Shown: positions 1 through 11,701 of the stretch, piece by piece | Position numbering within the stretch: the stretch's first letter is position 1 | Layout: the number at the start of each line of letters is the position of its first letter | Origin: Thamnidium elegans | Lineage: Eukaryota; Mucoromycota; Mucoromycetes; Mucorales; Mucoraceae | DNA length: 64,000 bases | NCBI GenBank assembly: GCA_025201345.1 | Contig: JAIXMG010000001.1 | Location: 1,240,001 to 1,304,000, forward strand | Direction: 5' to 3' | Notes under the pieces: generated by a model | Told to the model about the DNA's origin: nothing | The model's database searches: none | The model's input: the letters and a program-made list of their open reading frames with translations, nothing else | Program-made: the position numbers and the translations under genes

Positions 1-409
1 TATCCACCTCCACCTCAACAATTTGCTCAGCCATCACAGGGATACAACTATAATCAACCTCCACAGTATTATCCTCCACCAAATGAGCCACTTCAACAAG
101 TTCCACAATATAACACCAATACAGGTTATGCTGAATTAGGAGAAGCACCTTTAAACGCAAACGATAAAATTAGACCTTCTAGTGGTTATAAGGATGTATG
201 GGCTACAGTATTGTGGCTTTGTAATATGGCCGGTTTTATTGCATTATCCGTTATTGCATTACGTAGTTTTTCGTCAAATAATGCTCCTAGTACAGGTCCC
301 AGTGTAGGACTTACATTTGATGCTGATACAGTTAAAATATTTGGTCTTGCAGCAGTTGTTGGATTTGGATTTAGTTTTCTTTACTTGATTTTAGCAAACT
401 TGTAAGTAT

Positions 410-464
<55 letters not shown>

Positions 465-1837
465 TGTGTGTGTATAACGGAACTTCAATAGGATAAAAGG
501 CTAAATGGGGTACTTTTTTTTTTTAATAGAATTCCCGGACCCTTGATCTTGATCACTTTTGTAGGTAGTATTTTGGTTTACTTTGGTGTAACTGCGTACT
601 ATTTTTACATGAAGTATTACTCAGCTGCAATCATTTTCTTGATTTTCTCTGTATTGTACATGTTATGTTTTTGGTGGTGGCGAGATAGAATTCCATTTGC
701 AACAAGTAATAATTTATCTGTATATATTAACAATATTTTAAATCTAACCTTATTATACATATATAGTCATGCTAAAGGCAGTTACGTCAATCACTCGTAG
801 TTATTGGAGTACTATGGTTGCCGGTACAATTTCTCTTGTTGTTCAAACTGTTTATTCAGTTTGGTTTATGATCACTGTTGTTGGTGTTTATCAAACATAT
901 ACTGGATCTTCTTTAAATGCTGCCATGGTTTTCTTGGTATTTTCATTTTATTGGACAACTCAAGTCATTTCATATGTCACTCATGTTACACTATCTGGCG
1001 TATTTGCTACCGTTTATTTCTTAAATAATCAAGTGGCTCATCCCATTTGGGGCTGCGCCAGAAGAGCTTTAACTACTAGTTTCGGTTCCATTTGCTTTGG
1101 TGGTCTTTTGATCGCTTTGATTAGTACACTTCGTTACTTTGTTCGAGTTGCAAGATCAAATTCTGATAATATTATTCTTACTTTTGTGTTATGTATTATT
1201 GAGTGTATTATATCTTGTATTGAAGGAATGTTTGTAAGTATATATAGTGTATAGTTTATGTAAACCCTTTTTTTTAATAAGTTTTTTTTTTTTAGGAATG
1301 GTTTAATCAATATGCTTTTAGTGGTGTAGCTATTTATGGTCAAGCATTTGTTCCTTCTGCTAAACGTACTTGGTCAATGATTCAAGATCGTGGTGTTGAA
1401 GCTATGATTAACGATAATTTGATTGGTAATGTTTTATTTATGGGTTCTTTACTTGTTGGTGTCTTGTCTTCTTTGTTAGGATACCTCTATTTATTGGTAT
1501 CTAAACCTACTTATAATACTAGTGGTGATATGACACCCATTATCATGCTGATTTGTTTTATTATCGGTATGTCCATGTTCTCTACCATTGCTACGGTTAT
1601 TTCAAGTGGTGTCACAACTACATTTGTATGTTTGGCTGAGGACCCTGAAGCTTTAAGGAGGTAGGATTTAATTATTAACTGTGTTAAATTAAGTTTATTA
1701 ATTTATTATATTATTATAGAGTGAGCCCTGAGTTATATGAAGCTGTAAGTATATTTTTTTAAAAAAAAATGTTGTTTAAACTAATTTTGTGTGTGTAGAT
1801 TCGTCAAACATGGCCTCAAGTCGTTCAAGGCGTGTAA
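1..1837 (+). CDS. PNS1: Choline-transporter-like (CTL/Pns1) membrane protein, 5' end missing
   Basis: Multi-span plasma-membrane protein of the CTL family (yeast Pns1, animal CTL/SLC44). The frame is open from base 1, so the start codon lies upstream of the window. Exons read 1-401, 530-705, 767-1233, 1296-1660, 1720-1744 and 1799-1837, and all joins keep frame. The visible part begins with a Pro/Gln/Tyr-rich cytosolic tail (YPPPPQQF, QYYPPP), as in fungal Pns1. It is followed by many hydrophobic segments and a conserved C-terminal half: IWGCARRAL-type loop, FNQYAFSGVAIYGQAF, and CLAEDPEAL near the end. Family members are linked to choline transport in animals; the substrate of fungal Pns1 is not settled. 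The gene is convergent with the ABC transporter. The family is confident; the substrate is not. Confidence 0.88.
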
Positions 1838-2522
1838 TAAAGAAAAATGTAAAAATGCATTTATAAAATAATATGTAATAATAAATAATTCAATTAATGT
1901 GCACACAGTGATTCGACTACCAATTTAAGGATTCAGGGAAAAAAAAAAAAAAAAAAAAAAGTGAACTTTCTTGCGTTAAGCAAATTGGAGCGAAATTTTT
2001 GGTGTGTTAAAATAAGTTGTAACAAGTTGTAGACATGTATATAAAAATGTTTAAATATATATATATATATATGCACCTTTTAAAAGAACTGAACTATATC
2101 TTATATTCTTCATTATTATTTTTTTTTTTTTTTTTTTTTTGCATTTTCTTTTTTTGTTCGTACAAAAGGACACAGTTCTTCCTAAAGCAACTATAGGGTA
2201 TAAGAGTAATTCTTGCTCAAATGTGGTCCCCTACCATAGTACTGATTAGTCCAGATATTGGGGTCCTTTTTTATCACTTGATGACTGAAATAATATCAAT
2301 ATCGTCTGTAGTATCCAAAAAGCTAAATTTGACAACGAACTTTTCGAAAGCTTGGAAAGGTTTCTATGTACTAAATCCTTAAATTGGCTGTATTAAAGTA
2401 CGTATAATTTATATATTTATTAAAAAATATAGGTATTAATTTAAAAAGTATTCTAGTTATTAATGAGATGGAAAAAAAATGGTTTATAGTGAATATATAT
2501 ATACATAAGATAGCTTTTTTTA
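1838..2522. other. Intergenic spacer between convergent genes
   Basis: Spacer between the 3' ends of the PNS1-like gene and the ABC transporter gene. It holds poly-A runs (about 1938-1960), an AT dinucleotide run near 2055, a poly-T run near 2120-2142 and copy A of a dispersed repeat (listed separately). No coding region was seen. Confidence 0.6.
1900..2200. repeat. Dispersed repeat, copy A
   Basis: Two blocks recur elsewhere in the window. The block at about 2070-2190 (CTGAACTATATCTTATA and later TACAAAAGGACACAGTTCTT) is closely matched at 45419-45525 (CTTAACTATATCTTATA, TACAAAAGGATACTGTTCTT). The block at 1908-1938 (ACTACCAATTTAAGGATT) is matched at 40115-40135. The copies lie in intergenic DNA and show no coding potential, which suggests an old non-autonomous repeat family. 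No terminal repeats or target duplications were found by eye. Confidence 0.5.
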
Positions 2523-5500
2523 TTATCTTCTTCCTTTACGGTTCCAATAAACCAAACCACCAAAGCAAAAGACGTTAAAGATAAAGAAGGCAATAACAAT
2601 ACCGAGATTTCTCCACTTATTTGCAACGTCCCATTCAAACGAAGTTTCATAAAATTCTGCACCAGACTTGAAACCACAGTATCCACAGAGATCAGGTTGC
2701 ATTGCTTCTGGGTTGATGATATAACCTGGTGCACCAGATGCAAAAAAGTTTTGGGTATACTCACCACAAGTTTGGCCAGGAGGAGGCAAGAATTTAGATA
2801 CGTCGTTCTCACCACATTGTGTTGTGACATGACTTAATTCATTGACAGCTAGACCTTCAATAAAGTAATGGAAAGGATTTAACCAGTACATCCAACTACT
2901 CCAGAAACGAGGCATAGATGCAACAGGTTGCATTAAACCTGCAAACAAGATAAACAAGGAAATCACAAGCGGGTTGATGACACCTGCCATCACAGGATTT
3001 TCGGCAACAGAAGCAATTAAAAAGCCTAATGTAACGGCCCAGAATACAAAGAAAATCAACATCAAGTAGAAATAACCAACAGCTTCAGAGACATTGGTTA
3101 ATCCAGCTGTCCAGTAGAAACCACACATAAAGAATGCAGCAAGCACTAAAATATAAGGAATTTCAACAAGAACAACAGAGATGGTAAAAGGGATCCAACC
3201 ATAGTAACGCGAAGCATATTCTCTTCTAAAGTACAATCTCTCCGTCATAAATTTAGGTTGAGCAAGAATAATCAAAATATTGGCCATAATAAAGGAAGCA
3301 AAAAGCGCAAAGATACGGTTCTTTAAATCGGAAACTGTATTGCCCATTTTCCAATAGGTAAAACCGGTAATCAGGGAAGTGAACATAACAGTGATAAATC
3401 GACCAATGTTATAATCAGGAGAACGCCAGTAAGCTAAAGCCATACGCTTATGAACCAAGTAGAATTGAGTCTTGAAGGAAGTAGCGTATGTGATGGCTTT
3501 ACGTTGAGGGTTTTGATCTGCATTTTGATGTATTTCTTCCAATTCTTTATCAAGCGCTTTAGCTTCCACGGAACTATCCCAGATGTCAGCCCAGTCTTGT
3601 TTGGCTTTACCAGCAGTACCGGCACCAACGACTTCAAGAATATATTCAGCAGGATTAGCGTCAGGGGAACAAATGGGGCCTCCATTCTTTTCAAAATAAT
3701 CGATCATGACACGAGCATCTTCACCGATCTCACCATAGTAAGCGGTTTTTCCACCACGTACTAACAATAAAAGATGATCAAAGTACTCAAATAATACAGC
3801 AGAAGGTTGATGAATGGTACAAAGCACGGGCCAACCAGCGTCAGCCAATTTACGAATAAAACGAATAATATTGAAAGAACTTTGAGCGTCGAGACCAGAA
3901 GTAGGTTCATCCAAGAACAAAAGCTGAGGTTTACCAACCAATTCCATACCGATCGTAAGTCGTTTACGTTCTTCGACGGAGATACCAAAGCCTCGATCGA
4001 CTTCACCAACTTGTGCGTCAGCAATATCTTCCATCTCAAGTAATTCAATAATTTGTTCAACGTATGCGTCCTTTTCAGATTGAGGCGTATCGGCAGGTTG
4101 ACGCAAGTTGGCAGAGAATTGAAGTGCTTCACGTACTGTAACAGCAGGTTGGTGAATATCCATTTGTTCACAGTAACCGGTAGTACGTTCAAAATCGTTC
4201 ATAAGAGCTTCGCCGTTAAGGTATTGACGACCTTCGACTTTACCAAGTGTCTTTCTACGAGCTAAAACGTCCAAGAGAGTAGTTTTACCAGCACCGGAGG
4301 AGCCCATTAAAGCAGTTAAATGACCTGGTTTAACAATACCATTAATCTTGTTTAACAACTGAAGTTGACCGCCCTTGATAGGGACAGTATACTCGATATT
4401 TTGCCATGAGAAAGTAGTACCAGAAGAAATAGATTCCATCATTTCAGAACCGTTAGCCTGTTTACGACGACGTGCTTCCTCTTCTTCTTGTGTTCGAGGT
4501 TTAGGTGTCTTTCCAGGAATATAAAGCTTGGTTAAAGATCCAATCTTATTGATAGAAAGGTACTCCATAGATAAAGCAGTTAAGGCAGTAAACAAGATGA
4601 AAAATGCAACAACGGCAACAAAATCGGGAGCCCATAAGTCCTTGGTGTCCCATTGATACGTGGTCTTGATATAATTATCCCCAAGAACAAAGTTTTCGCC
4701 GGGGTTACCGCCTCCCATGGTACACGTCTTGTAATCCCAGTTGTCGTAACCAGGACCGAAAGGTACGGCATTACCAACGCCTTCGCAGGAATAAATTTGG
4801 CCCTCCATTTCGTTCACTAAAAGAGTCTTGAAACCGTAGGCGATAGGACTGATCCAGTAGATCCAGGATAACCAAGGGTGCATGTCACCGTAAGGAATTA
4901 CGTAACCACAGTATGTAATACAGGCAATCAAGGCCATACCAGAAGCTTGTGTGGCTAAAAAGAAACTAGAAGTAATGGCACCGAAGAATCTGAAGAAGCC
5001 GTTCATACACATATTAACAAAGAATAATGCAACAAAGAAAGTAAAAAATCTGCCAGCAGTCAAGTTAAGACCAATCATAAAGTAAGCACAAATTTCAAAT
5101 ATAAAAACTAGGAGGAAGAAAGAAATTAGTAAAAAAAAAAAAAAAAAAAAAAGGAAAGAGAAAGATATCGCAGTTAAATAAATTTTACCTTGTACAAGAG
5201 CAAATGGAATATCCATAATCACCTGCGCAACATAAAAGGCAGACGGTCTATATAATGCATACTGCTTATGTTTTTCTAAAACTGGTCTACCCATCAAGAA
5301 ATTAATTAATTCAGATTGCGAAATAAGAGAGTTGAACAAGACGGAGAAGAAAAGAGCACCACCACGCGAGAAAGCACCGGCACCGTCTTGAGGGATATTA
5401 TAGAAACAAGAAGCCATGATAAGAGATTGAATTAAGATGGTACCATAACGAGAAATAAGAGAAGGCAAATCCTTGATTAAGAGATAGTATTGACGAATAG

Positions 5501-7116
5501 TTAAAGCATAAACTTGTTGGTAAAATGAAGCGATATAAGGTGAGTTATTGGATGCACGTTTTTGATGTTCTTCATCCATAGCCTCCTTGAATTTTTCAGC
5601 AGGATTTTCTTTTTCGATTAATTGTTCGTATGCATTTAATTCGTTTGCCATATCCTTATAGACAGAAGATTGGTAATAGCATTTTTGAAATTCTATAGCA
5701 TGTACTGGTACAGTAGATTCAAATCCGGGTAACACCTCACGTTCAATAGGGTTACAAAGACCCGTCAAAAAATCAGGGATAGATTTACGAGGAGGACAGT
5801 AGAAACCAAGATTTTCGAAGTATTGTTTAGCAAGATTAGTGGGACCAAAGTAAAGACAGTAACCGTCATCTAACAGTAAGATTTTATCAAAGAGGTTGAA
5901 AATGTTATTTGAGGCTTGGTAAAGCGTAGCTACAGTAGTCTTGTGGAACACATCAGTCATAATACGAAGAGAACGAACATAATCTAAAGCAGAAGCAGCA
6001 TCTAAACCACGAGTAGAACAATCCCAACAATTAATAGTACTTTGGGTCGTCATTTGTTCAGCGATAGAAAGACGTTTACGTTCACCACCAGAGAGACCAC
6101 GTACATAGGCGTTACCGACCATAGTATCCATTTGTTTAGTAAGACCCAGCATATTACCAAGCATATAGAGAATCTTGTTGATAAATTCTTTTCTGGTTTC
6201 GTTTGGTAAACGAGTACCGGGGGTTTTGTTACGAAGAGCAAATTCTAAGGTTTGTTTGGTGCTCAAGGTAGGATAATGTTGATCTTCTTCAGAGTTGTAA
6301 CATGTTTGACCACGGAACCTACGAGCGAATTCGTCATGTTCAAAACCACCGTAACTAACAGATCCTTGGACATTTGTGAAAGAGCCACGCATATTGGAAA
6401 TAATGTTTAATAAGGTAGTACATCCCGATCCAGGTCGGCCTAAGAGTAAAAGCATTTCGCCGTCTTTACAGAATCCCGAAAGATCTTTCAAAATAACTTT
6501 GGTACTTTTCTTTGCGCCAAATCCAAGCAGTTTCCAAAATTGGAGGTTTTTGATAAGACCACTGATAACAGTAGGGATTGTATGAGCATCCGCACCGAGA
6601 CCCTGTATAATATCATGAGTTAGTGTTACCAATGAAAAAAAAAAATAGATTTAAATTATGGAAGAGGGATAAATATTTACCTCGACTGTAAGATTTTTCC
6701 AAACGACACCCAAATGTTTAGGTTGATGGCCTGCTTCTGTACTATCATTAGACATACCGTGCAAGAAGTTGCTAAGGTTAAAGTCGTCTTGGTCGGCAGT
6801 TCCTTCTTCTAGTTTGCCAGTGACATTAGAAGACCTTCTACTCATACGAGATAGTTCTTTTTTCAATTCAGTAAATTCATCAATGGCAGCTATATGATGC
6901 GATCGAAAAAAATATTAGTATACGGTTTCGGTATATATATACATTTATAGTAATATTACCTTCTACATTGACATTTTGTTGACCTTCTCCGAATGCGCCG
7001 TTACTTTCATATACTTTATGAGAATAAACGTCAGTGATAGTTCCTTCTTGTGATTTTTCAGAAGAAGTATCCCCCCTCTCCGCTTTTAGTGAGTTCGGTA
7101 AATTTAAGCCTGCCAT
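2523..7116 (-). CDS. PDR-type (ABCG) full-size ABC transporter
   Basis: ATP-driven multidrug or lipid exporter of the fungal pleiotropic drug resistance family, plasma membrane. Exons on the minus strand are 7116-6960, 6889-6681, 6602-5189 and 5107-2523, giving 1454 aa, typical of (NBD-TMD)x2 PDR proteins. NBD1 has Walker A GRPGSGCT (about residue 177), signature LSGGERKRLSIAE and the degenerate PDR Walker B WDCSTRGLDAA. NBD2 has Walker A GSSGAGKT (about 863), the degenerate signature VEERKRLTIG and Walker B LLFLDEPTSGLDA. This asymmetry is characteristic of the family. Each NBD is followed by a six-helix domain, and the PDR central region contains PFGPGYDNW. An 81-bp intron at 5108-5188 is a multiple of three with no stop, so unspliced RNA would add a Phe-rich stretch. 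The ATG at 7114-7116 is the first in frame. An inverted repeat lies in the promoter. Confidence 0.95.
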
Positions 7117-7251
7117 ATAATGTTATATAAATAATTAAATATAGCAAAAGTTTAAAGGTTTAAAAAGAAAAAAAAAAGATAAGCTAATTTTTTTGTTCTT
7201 TATTTATACTTTTTTTTAACTGATCTACTTTCATCAATTATCGGTCTGGAT

Positions 7252-7281
7252 TTATCCGCTTTTTTTTTTCAAAGCGGATAA
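7252..7281. promoter_or_regulatory. Inverted repeat TTATCCGCTTT...AAAGCGGATAA upstream of the ABC gene
   Basis: Arms of 11 bp (7252-7262 and 7271-7281) form a perfect inverted repeat around a T-rich spacer, about 135 bp upstream of the ABC transporter start codon. CCG/CGG inverted repeats are typical targets of Zn2Cys6 factors, and yeast PDR genes are controlled through TCCGCGGA-type sites. The arms here differ from that consensus, so a regulatory role is inference. Confidence 0.4.
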
Positions 7282-8336
7282 GTAGCTTAACTCCGAGTCC
7301 TTTCATCTGGATCAAATGCTTAATAAAAAAAAAAAGAAGCATTTATAATACAGTAATATGTATATAGGATAGATCATGTAACGCATATTTTTTATGTAGA
7401 TTCGTATCACATTTTCACGAGTAATGCTGTCAATTAAAAAACAACTTGAAAGGTTCGCTAAGTCTTATACTTAAACCTGTGAGGGGAATAACGGAGGTTC
7501 GTCATCTCAAATGGAGTTCACTTTCGGCTTTCAAAATAATTTATAATAACTTACTTATTAAAAAAAGACGGACAAAAGATATATAAACAAGGAGCATCTA
7601 GTTCGATCAAACACGTTTGTTAGTATAATAGGATAGATCGTTATTCGTTAAATGCTCAAGTAATTAGATCAATTTTTTTTATTCTTTTTTTTATACATGG
7701 TATGGCATATATGACACGCCCACTTGATCTAAGAAAAAAAAAAGAGGGGGGAAGCATATTTTGCTTATGTACAAAGATGCCATGACAAGTTCAAACTGTT
7801 TGATTATTATTTTTTTCGGCCACGGTGTTTGTTTTGCTCCGGATCAAGCTACTACTCTATTTACTATAACCATATATATATATATTTACGCACTTTCTAT
7901 CTCCTCAGCGTTTTGTTTATTTACTTACCAAAAATTTCGGCTGGTGACGATGCCGTCCACATCAGCGTGGAGTAGATAGTACACGTTCCGAAACAACTAA
8001 TTTGGGGGGTTTTTTTTAACAGGTGGTTTTAGCCTCTAAATCGGTGTTTACTATTTTTTTTTTTTTTTTAGAATCCTGTACGTTTTCTACCTATTACTTG
8101 GAAAAAAAACGAGTTAAATAAGCCAAGTTCAAAAGTATGAGTCGGAATACGATTACTAGGCGAAGGTCCGTATATAAACATTGTACTAATCAGCCTCAAA
8201 CGAAGGATAAAATAAAAAATTAAGGAAAAAGGTAATTTATCCGCAACCGATCAATTGATTTTGTGTTACATATTTGCTGCTACGAACACTACATAAATTT
8301 GAAGTCTTCCAAAAAAAAAACAGTCCGTGTTTAGCT

Positions 8337-8700
8337 ATGACTTCCATACAACAGCTTTAGATTATTAATCCATTTATCGAAACTACCGCTATTTATTAGA
8401 AGGACTCGGAAGAATAGAGAAGTCCAATTAGATTCTATGAACAAGCAGTTGAGGTCAGTCCTTCTTTATGGCGAAGAAAGCCATATATATCTAACTAGCT
8501 GATGGTATAATCAAATTGTTCGGTTTAAAATACATCGAAATATTGTTGCTGGAATCGTTAGATTCGTTTGGTAATAGCGAAAAGTCCAAAATTGCTTTTA
8601 ATAATTTCGTACAGGTAAATATTGTTCGTTCTTCTTTTTTTTTTTTCTTTAGCAAGAGCCCAAAACTGCACGAATGAGTTCAATTCTGGTAAGCAGAAAG
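8337..8700 (+). pseudogene. Decayed coding-like block, unidentified
   Basis: Reading from the ATG at 8337, the frame is protein-like but is cut by TAG codons at 8358, 8397 and 8415. It carries RFYEQAVEVSPSLWRRK before further stops. After an AG at about 8509 a second stretch reads ADGIIKLFGLKYIEILLLES, runs to a GTAAAT donor near 8615, and may continue after TTTCTTTAG as QEPKTARMSSIL. The first three stops are all TAG where CAG (Gln) would fit, consistent with C-to-T decay. The family is not recognised. It could also be chance open frame. Confidence 0.3.
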
Positions 8701-9439
8701 GTAAATACATTACTCTATACCGTCTACTATCAATTCCTCTCGTCATTAGAAGTTTCACTAGTGTTATTAAGACTAAAAGTAAGTTTTCTTATACGCATTT
8801 GTTATATATAAAAAAGTTTAAGATAGCAAAGTAAAGTGTGACTCAAATTAGTATTATAATCTATGCAAAAACCTTATTTTGTTTGCGTTAAAATGTTTAA
8901 ATGCAGCGCTGCAAAAAAAAGAGTGTGCGATAAAATAGAGTGTCACTTTACTTCTATGGCATATTATACTACTATTTATTATACACTCATTAATCATTTT
9001 TATATACGTAATAGGTACTTTTTGTTCTAACTTGATTCATGCAATCGAATAAAATAAGCTGAATGTGCTCATGTAATAATAGCTTCTCATTTAAAATATT
9101 TCACTCAATTTGGAAAAAAAAACAGAGCTATTTGAACAAATGGGTGGAGATTTAAATAAAAAAAAAAGTAAAAATATTAAATATGTGTATATGTTATTTT
9201 TTTTATTTTTTATACAAAATATGAATGTCAAAGTTGAGTTTTTTCTTTTCAGGTGGAATTATATATGCAACTGTTTTTTTTAAAAAGAAAAAAAGTTCAA
9301 GTATAAATTCACAAGAATCGAAATTTTTTGCTGTAAAAGAAGTTGAGGTTGTTGATGAGAGATACAAAGAGAGAAAAAGGGAAAATAAAAAAAATAAAAA
9401 AATATTTTTTTTTATACAAAAATAAGAATTCTAATCAAT

Positions 9440-10060
9440 TTAATAAACAAGCTTCTCATCCTACAAAGTAAAAAAGAAAAAAAAATCGTTAGTATACCGG
9501 CTATTGTATGTCGTGTATGTATATATATTTACCAAATCCTTAGCAGAAGCATAACATTCATCATATAATTCCTTATAGTCAGTAGCAGCCTTCATATCCT
9601 TACCCTTACCACCAAGAACAATCATGGTGACGGAGGTAGGACGCTTAGTAGAAGAAGCCTCACCCAATTGTTCCTTGGAAGGAACGAAGACGTAAGGAAC
9701 GTTGGAATCTTCACAGAGGACAGGCATATGAGAAATGACATCCAAGGGAGAAATGTCACCAGCAATGATGACAAGACCCTTCTCACCCTTACGGAGAGCT
9801 TTACCAACTTCCTTAACACCACGACGAACGTGCTTAACTTTACTGGCTATAGATAAATAACACATGTTAGTATTTGAATGTAGATTCAAATCACTCTTTT
9901 TTTAATTACCCTTCTTGATAGTCTTATAAAGCTTCTTGACGAGCTTCTTCTCGGCTAAAGGGTGAGCAATAGGAGATTGGAAACGAGGAGTCTCTTCTTC
10001 GTTATCAGATTCGTTCTTGACGGCCTTAACCTTCTTTTCTTTCTTTTGTTCTTTAGCCAT
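9440..10060 (-). CDS. NHP2: H/ACA snoRNP subunit NHP2 (L7Ae family)
   Basis: Core RNA-binding protein of H/ACA ribonucleoproteins, which guide pseudouridylation of rRNA in the nucleolus; in animals also a telomerase component. Exons on the minus strand are 10060-9910, 9846-9533 and 9460-9440, giving 161 aa, the usual size. A Lys/Glu-rich N-terminal tail is followed by the L7Ae/NHP2 fold, with RRGVKEVGKALRKGEKGL, the RNA-binding IIAGDISPLDV loop, HMPVLCEDSNVPYVFVPSK and TKRPTSVTM. The wording of these blocks fits NHP2 better than Snu13 or ribosomal L7Ae/L8. Codon choice is strongly biased (GTC, AAG, ACC), suggesting high expression. It lies 142 bp downstream of the BAR gene on the same strand. 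Confidence 0.93.
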
Positions 10061-10202
10061 TGTGTTAATTAAATAGTTGTATGTAAAAAAAAAAAAAAAG
10101 TATAGTGGGATTCTTTTTTTGGTTTGATAGGAAAAAAAAAACTTTGTGACTGTAAGCCATTTAATTTTAAAAAGCCACACGGAGTTTTATTATGCTATTT
10201 GT

Positions 10203-11275
10203 TTAAAAGTTACCGCAGATACTTAATTCACGCATTTGTTGTAATACATCATCTACTCTACGATCACCTTCTACTTCATTAGGTATATAGTTTCTCATGC
10301 CTTCTAACTTTTCATAACCTAGTTGGGAGAAGCGAAGTTGAGATTTAACCATGGATTCGAAAACAGGGTCCAAGTAAGGTACGCGAAGTTCAATCACTTT
10401 AGGTAACTCGTTGATCAAAATGGTGTTTAAGTTTTCATACAATTCTCTAGCCATATTAGCTTCTTGCTCAGCTCTTGGTAAACGTTGAGGGTCTTCAACT
10501 GGCTTATCGATTAACTTTCTAACTTTGGATCTTTGAGAGTCATAATCCAATAATTTCTTATTACGACGTTTTACTGCTTCGTTCACTTCAGGGAAATAAG
10601 AAACGTATCTTGCAAGAGGTTCAATTACTGTTTTTTGGTAAGCAGGATCCTATATGTATAATTGTTAGTATTTAGCATAAACTTACTAGTTTTTTTCGTA
10701 GATGTTTACCAATGAATCTTTTGACTCTTTTTCGATACTTTCTATTGCTCTTTTATATTCAGCAAGTGCAGGGTTAGAAAATGCAGAGTCACCATACATC
10801 TTTTCAATTACTTGAATTAATCTCATTTGTGACGAGATAATGGCTTATTATTATTAATAGACAAAGTTATTAGTTAAGTTTATAATCACTTTTGCAAGTT
10901 TTTCTTTCTTACCTCGAGTTGCATTCATATACTCCTTTGCATTAGTTGATAATTTTTCGGATTTCTTTTCAAGTCTATTTTTACAAGTTAATATATATAT
11001 ATATTATTATTATTATTATTATTATAGACAACATACGATCGAAATCGTTCGAGCTCTTCTTCAAATTCACTATCTTGTGTTCTATCTGTTCCTCCAGTTC
11101 TTTGTTTAATCTATGCGAACTTAGTATATATTGTTATTATTTTCTACTTTAACAATATACCTACAGTTGTACCTGCTCTGTTGAGGTTCTTTTTTATTCC
11201 AGAACTAATATACTGTACATTAGTACCGTTAAAAACATATAACTTGTATCTAAATTATTCTTACAGAAATGCCAT
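10203..11275 (-). CDS. RVS161: BAR-domain protein, Rvs161/Hob3 type (amphiphysin family)
   Basis: Membrane-curving protein acting in endocytosis and cortical actin organisation. Exons on the minus strand are 11275-11265, 11204-11165, 11110-11037, 10974-10913, 10843-10710 and 10649-10203, giving 255 aa with all joins in frame. This matches the length of Rvs161/Hob3, which is a bare BAR domain without SH3. The N-terminus MAFLSGIKKNLNRAGTT is the amphipathic N-BAR helix. Later blocks RRNKKLLDYDSQRSKVRKL, LPRAEQEANMARELYE and LRVPYLDPVFESMVKSQLRF, and the end VLQQMRELSICG, are characteristic. The first exon is only 11 nt, so automated callers may miss the true start. The gene is divergent from the Tls1-family gene (426 bp apart). 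Confidence 0.9.
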
Positions 11276-11701
11276 TTTTTATTAAAGAGATGAGTATATA
11301 AAGAAGAGAGAAAAAGGGAAACAAAATATATTTCTTGGCTTTTTTTTTTCTCTGATAAATAAAAGTAGGCTTTGACGTCATTCGCTCCTTTATGTACCAC
11401 AATCCTTTTTTCATGATACTTGGTCATTACCTTTTTAATCGTTCCAATCTATTGCTTCCAATTTATATCATATAAAAAATTCATATTAAATAATAATAAA
11501 AGATACTGTATCAGCTTAATTTTGTTGCACCGAAAAAAAAGGTTCTCCCTTATCCACACCATATCTCGGTTTTACAGAATGGCAGAAACCATTACTCCTC
11601 CTCCTCCTTCTCATTTGAAACACAGTCGAATAACTAGTGGCTGAGAAATTACAATATGCCGTCTTATAGTCTTTACATATATAGTCTTTATACATATTAC
11701 G

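Larger units (their letters stand above)
7117..9439. other. Intergenic region upstream of the ABC gene
   Basis: About 2.3 kb between the ABC start and the 3' end of NHP2. It holds the promoter inverted repeat, many A/T runs and a decayed coding-like block at 8337-8700. It also has a GTGCGATA...GTGTCAC patch near 8925-8950 that resembles the GCGACA repeats seen elsewhere. The few open frames (for example 7761-7979 and 9225-9425) are low-complexity and unconvincing. Confidence 0.5.

Noticed and set aside
5108..5188. Poly-Phe/Leu segment read as part of the ABC transporter
   Set aside because: It lies between a GTAAAA donor and a CTAG acceptor, and the flanking residues join into a normal PDR membrane segment when it is removed. 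Treated as an intron.
11420..11644. Open frame with MAETITPPPPSHLKHS upstream of the Tls1-family gene
   Set aside because: Short, low-complexity and ends before the true ATG at 11702. Probably leader or promoter sequence.
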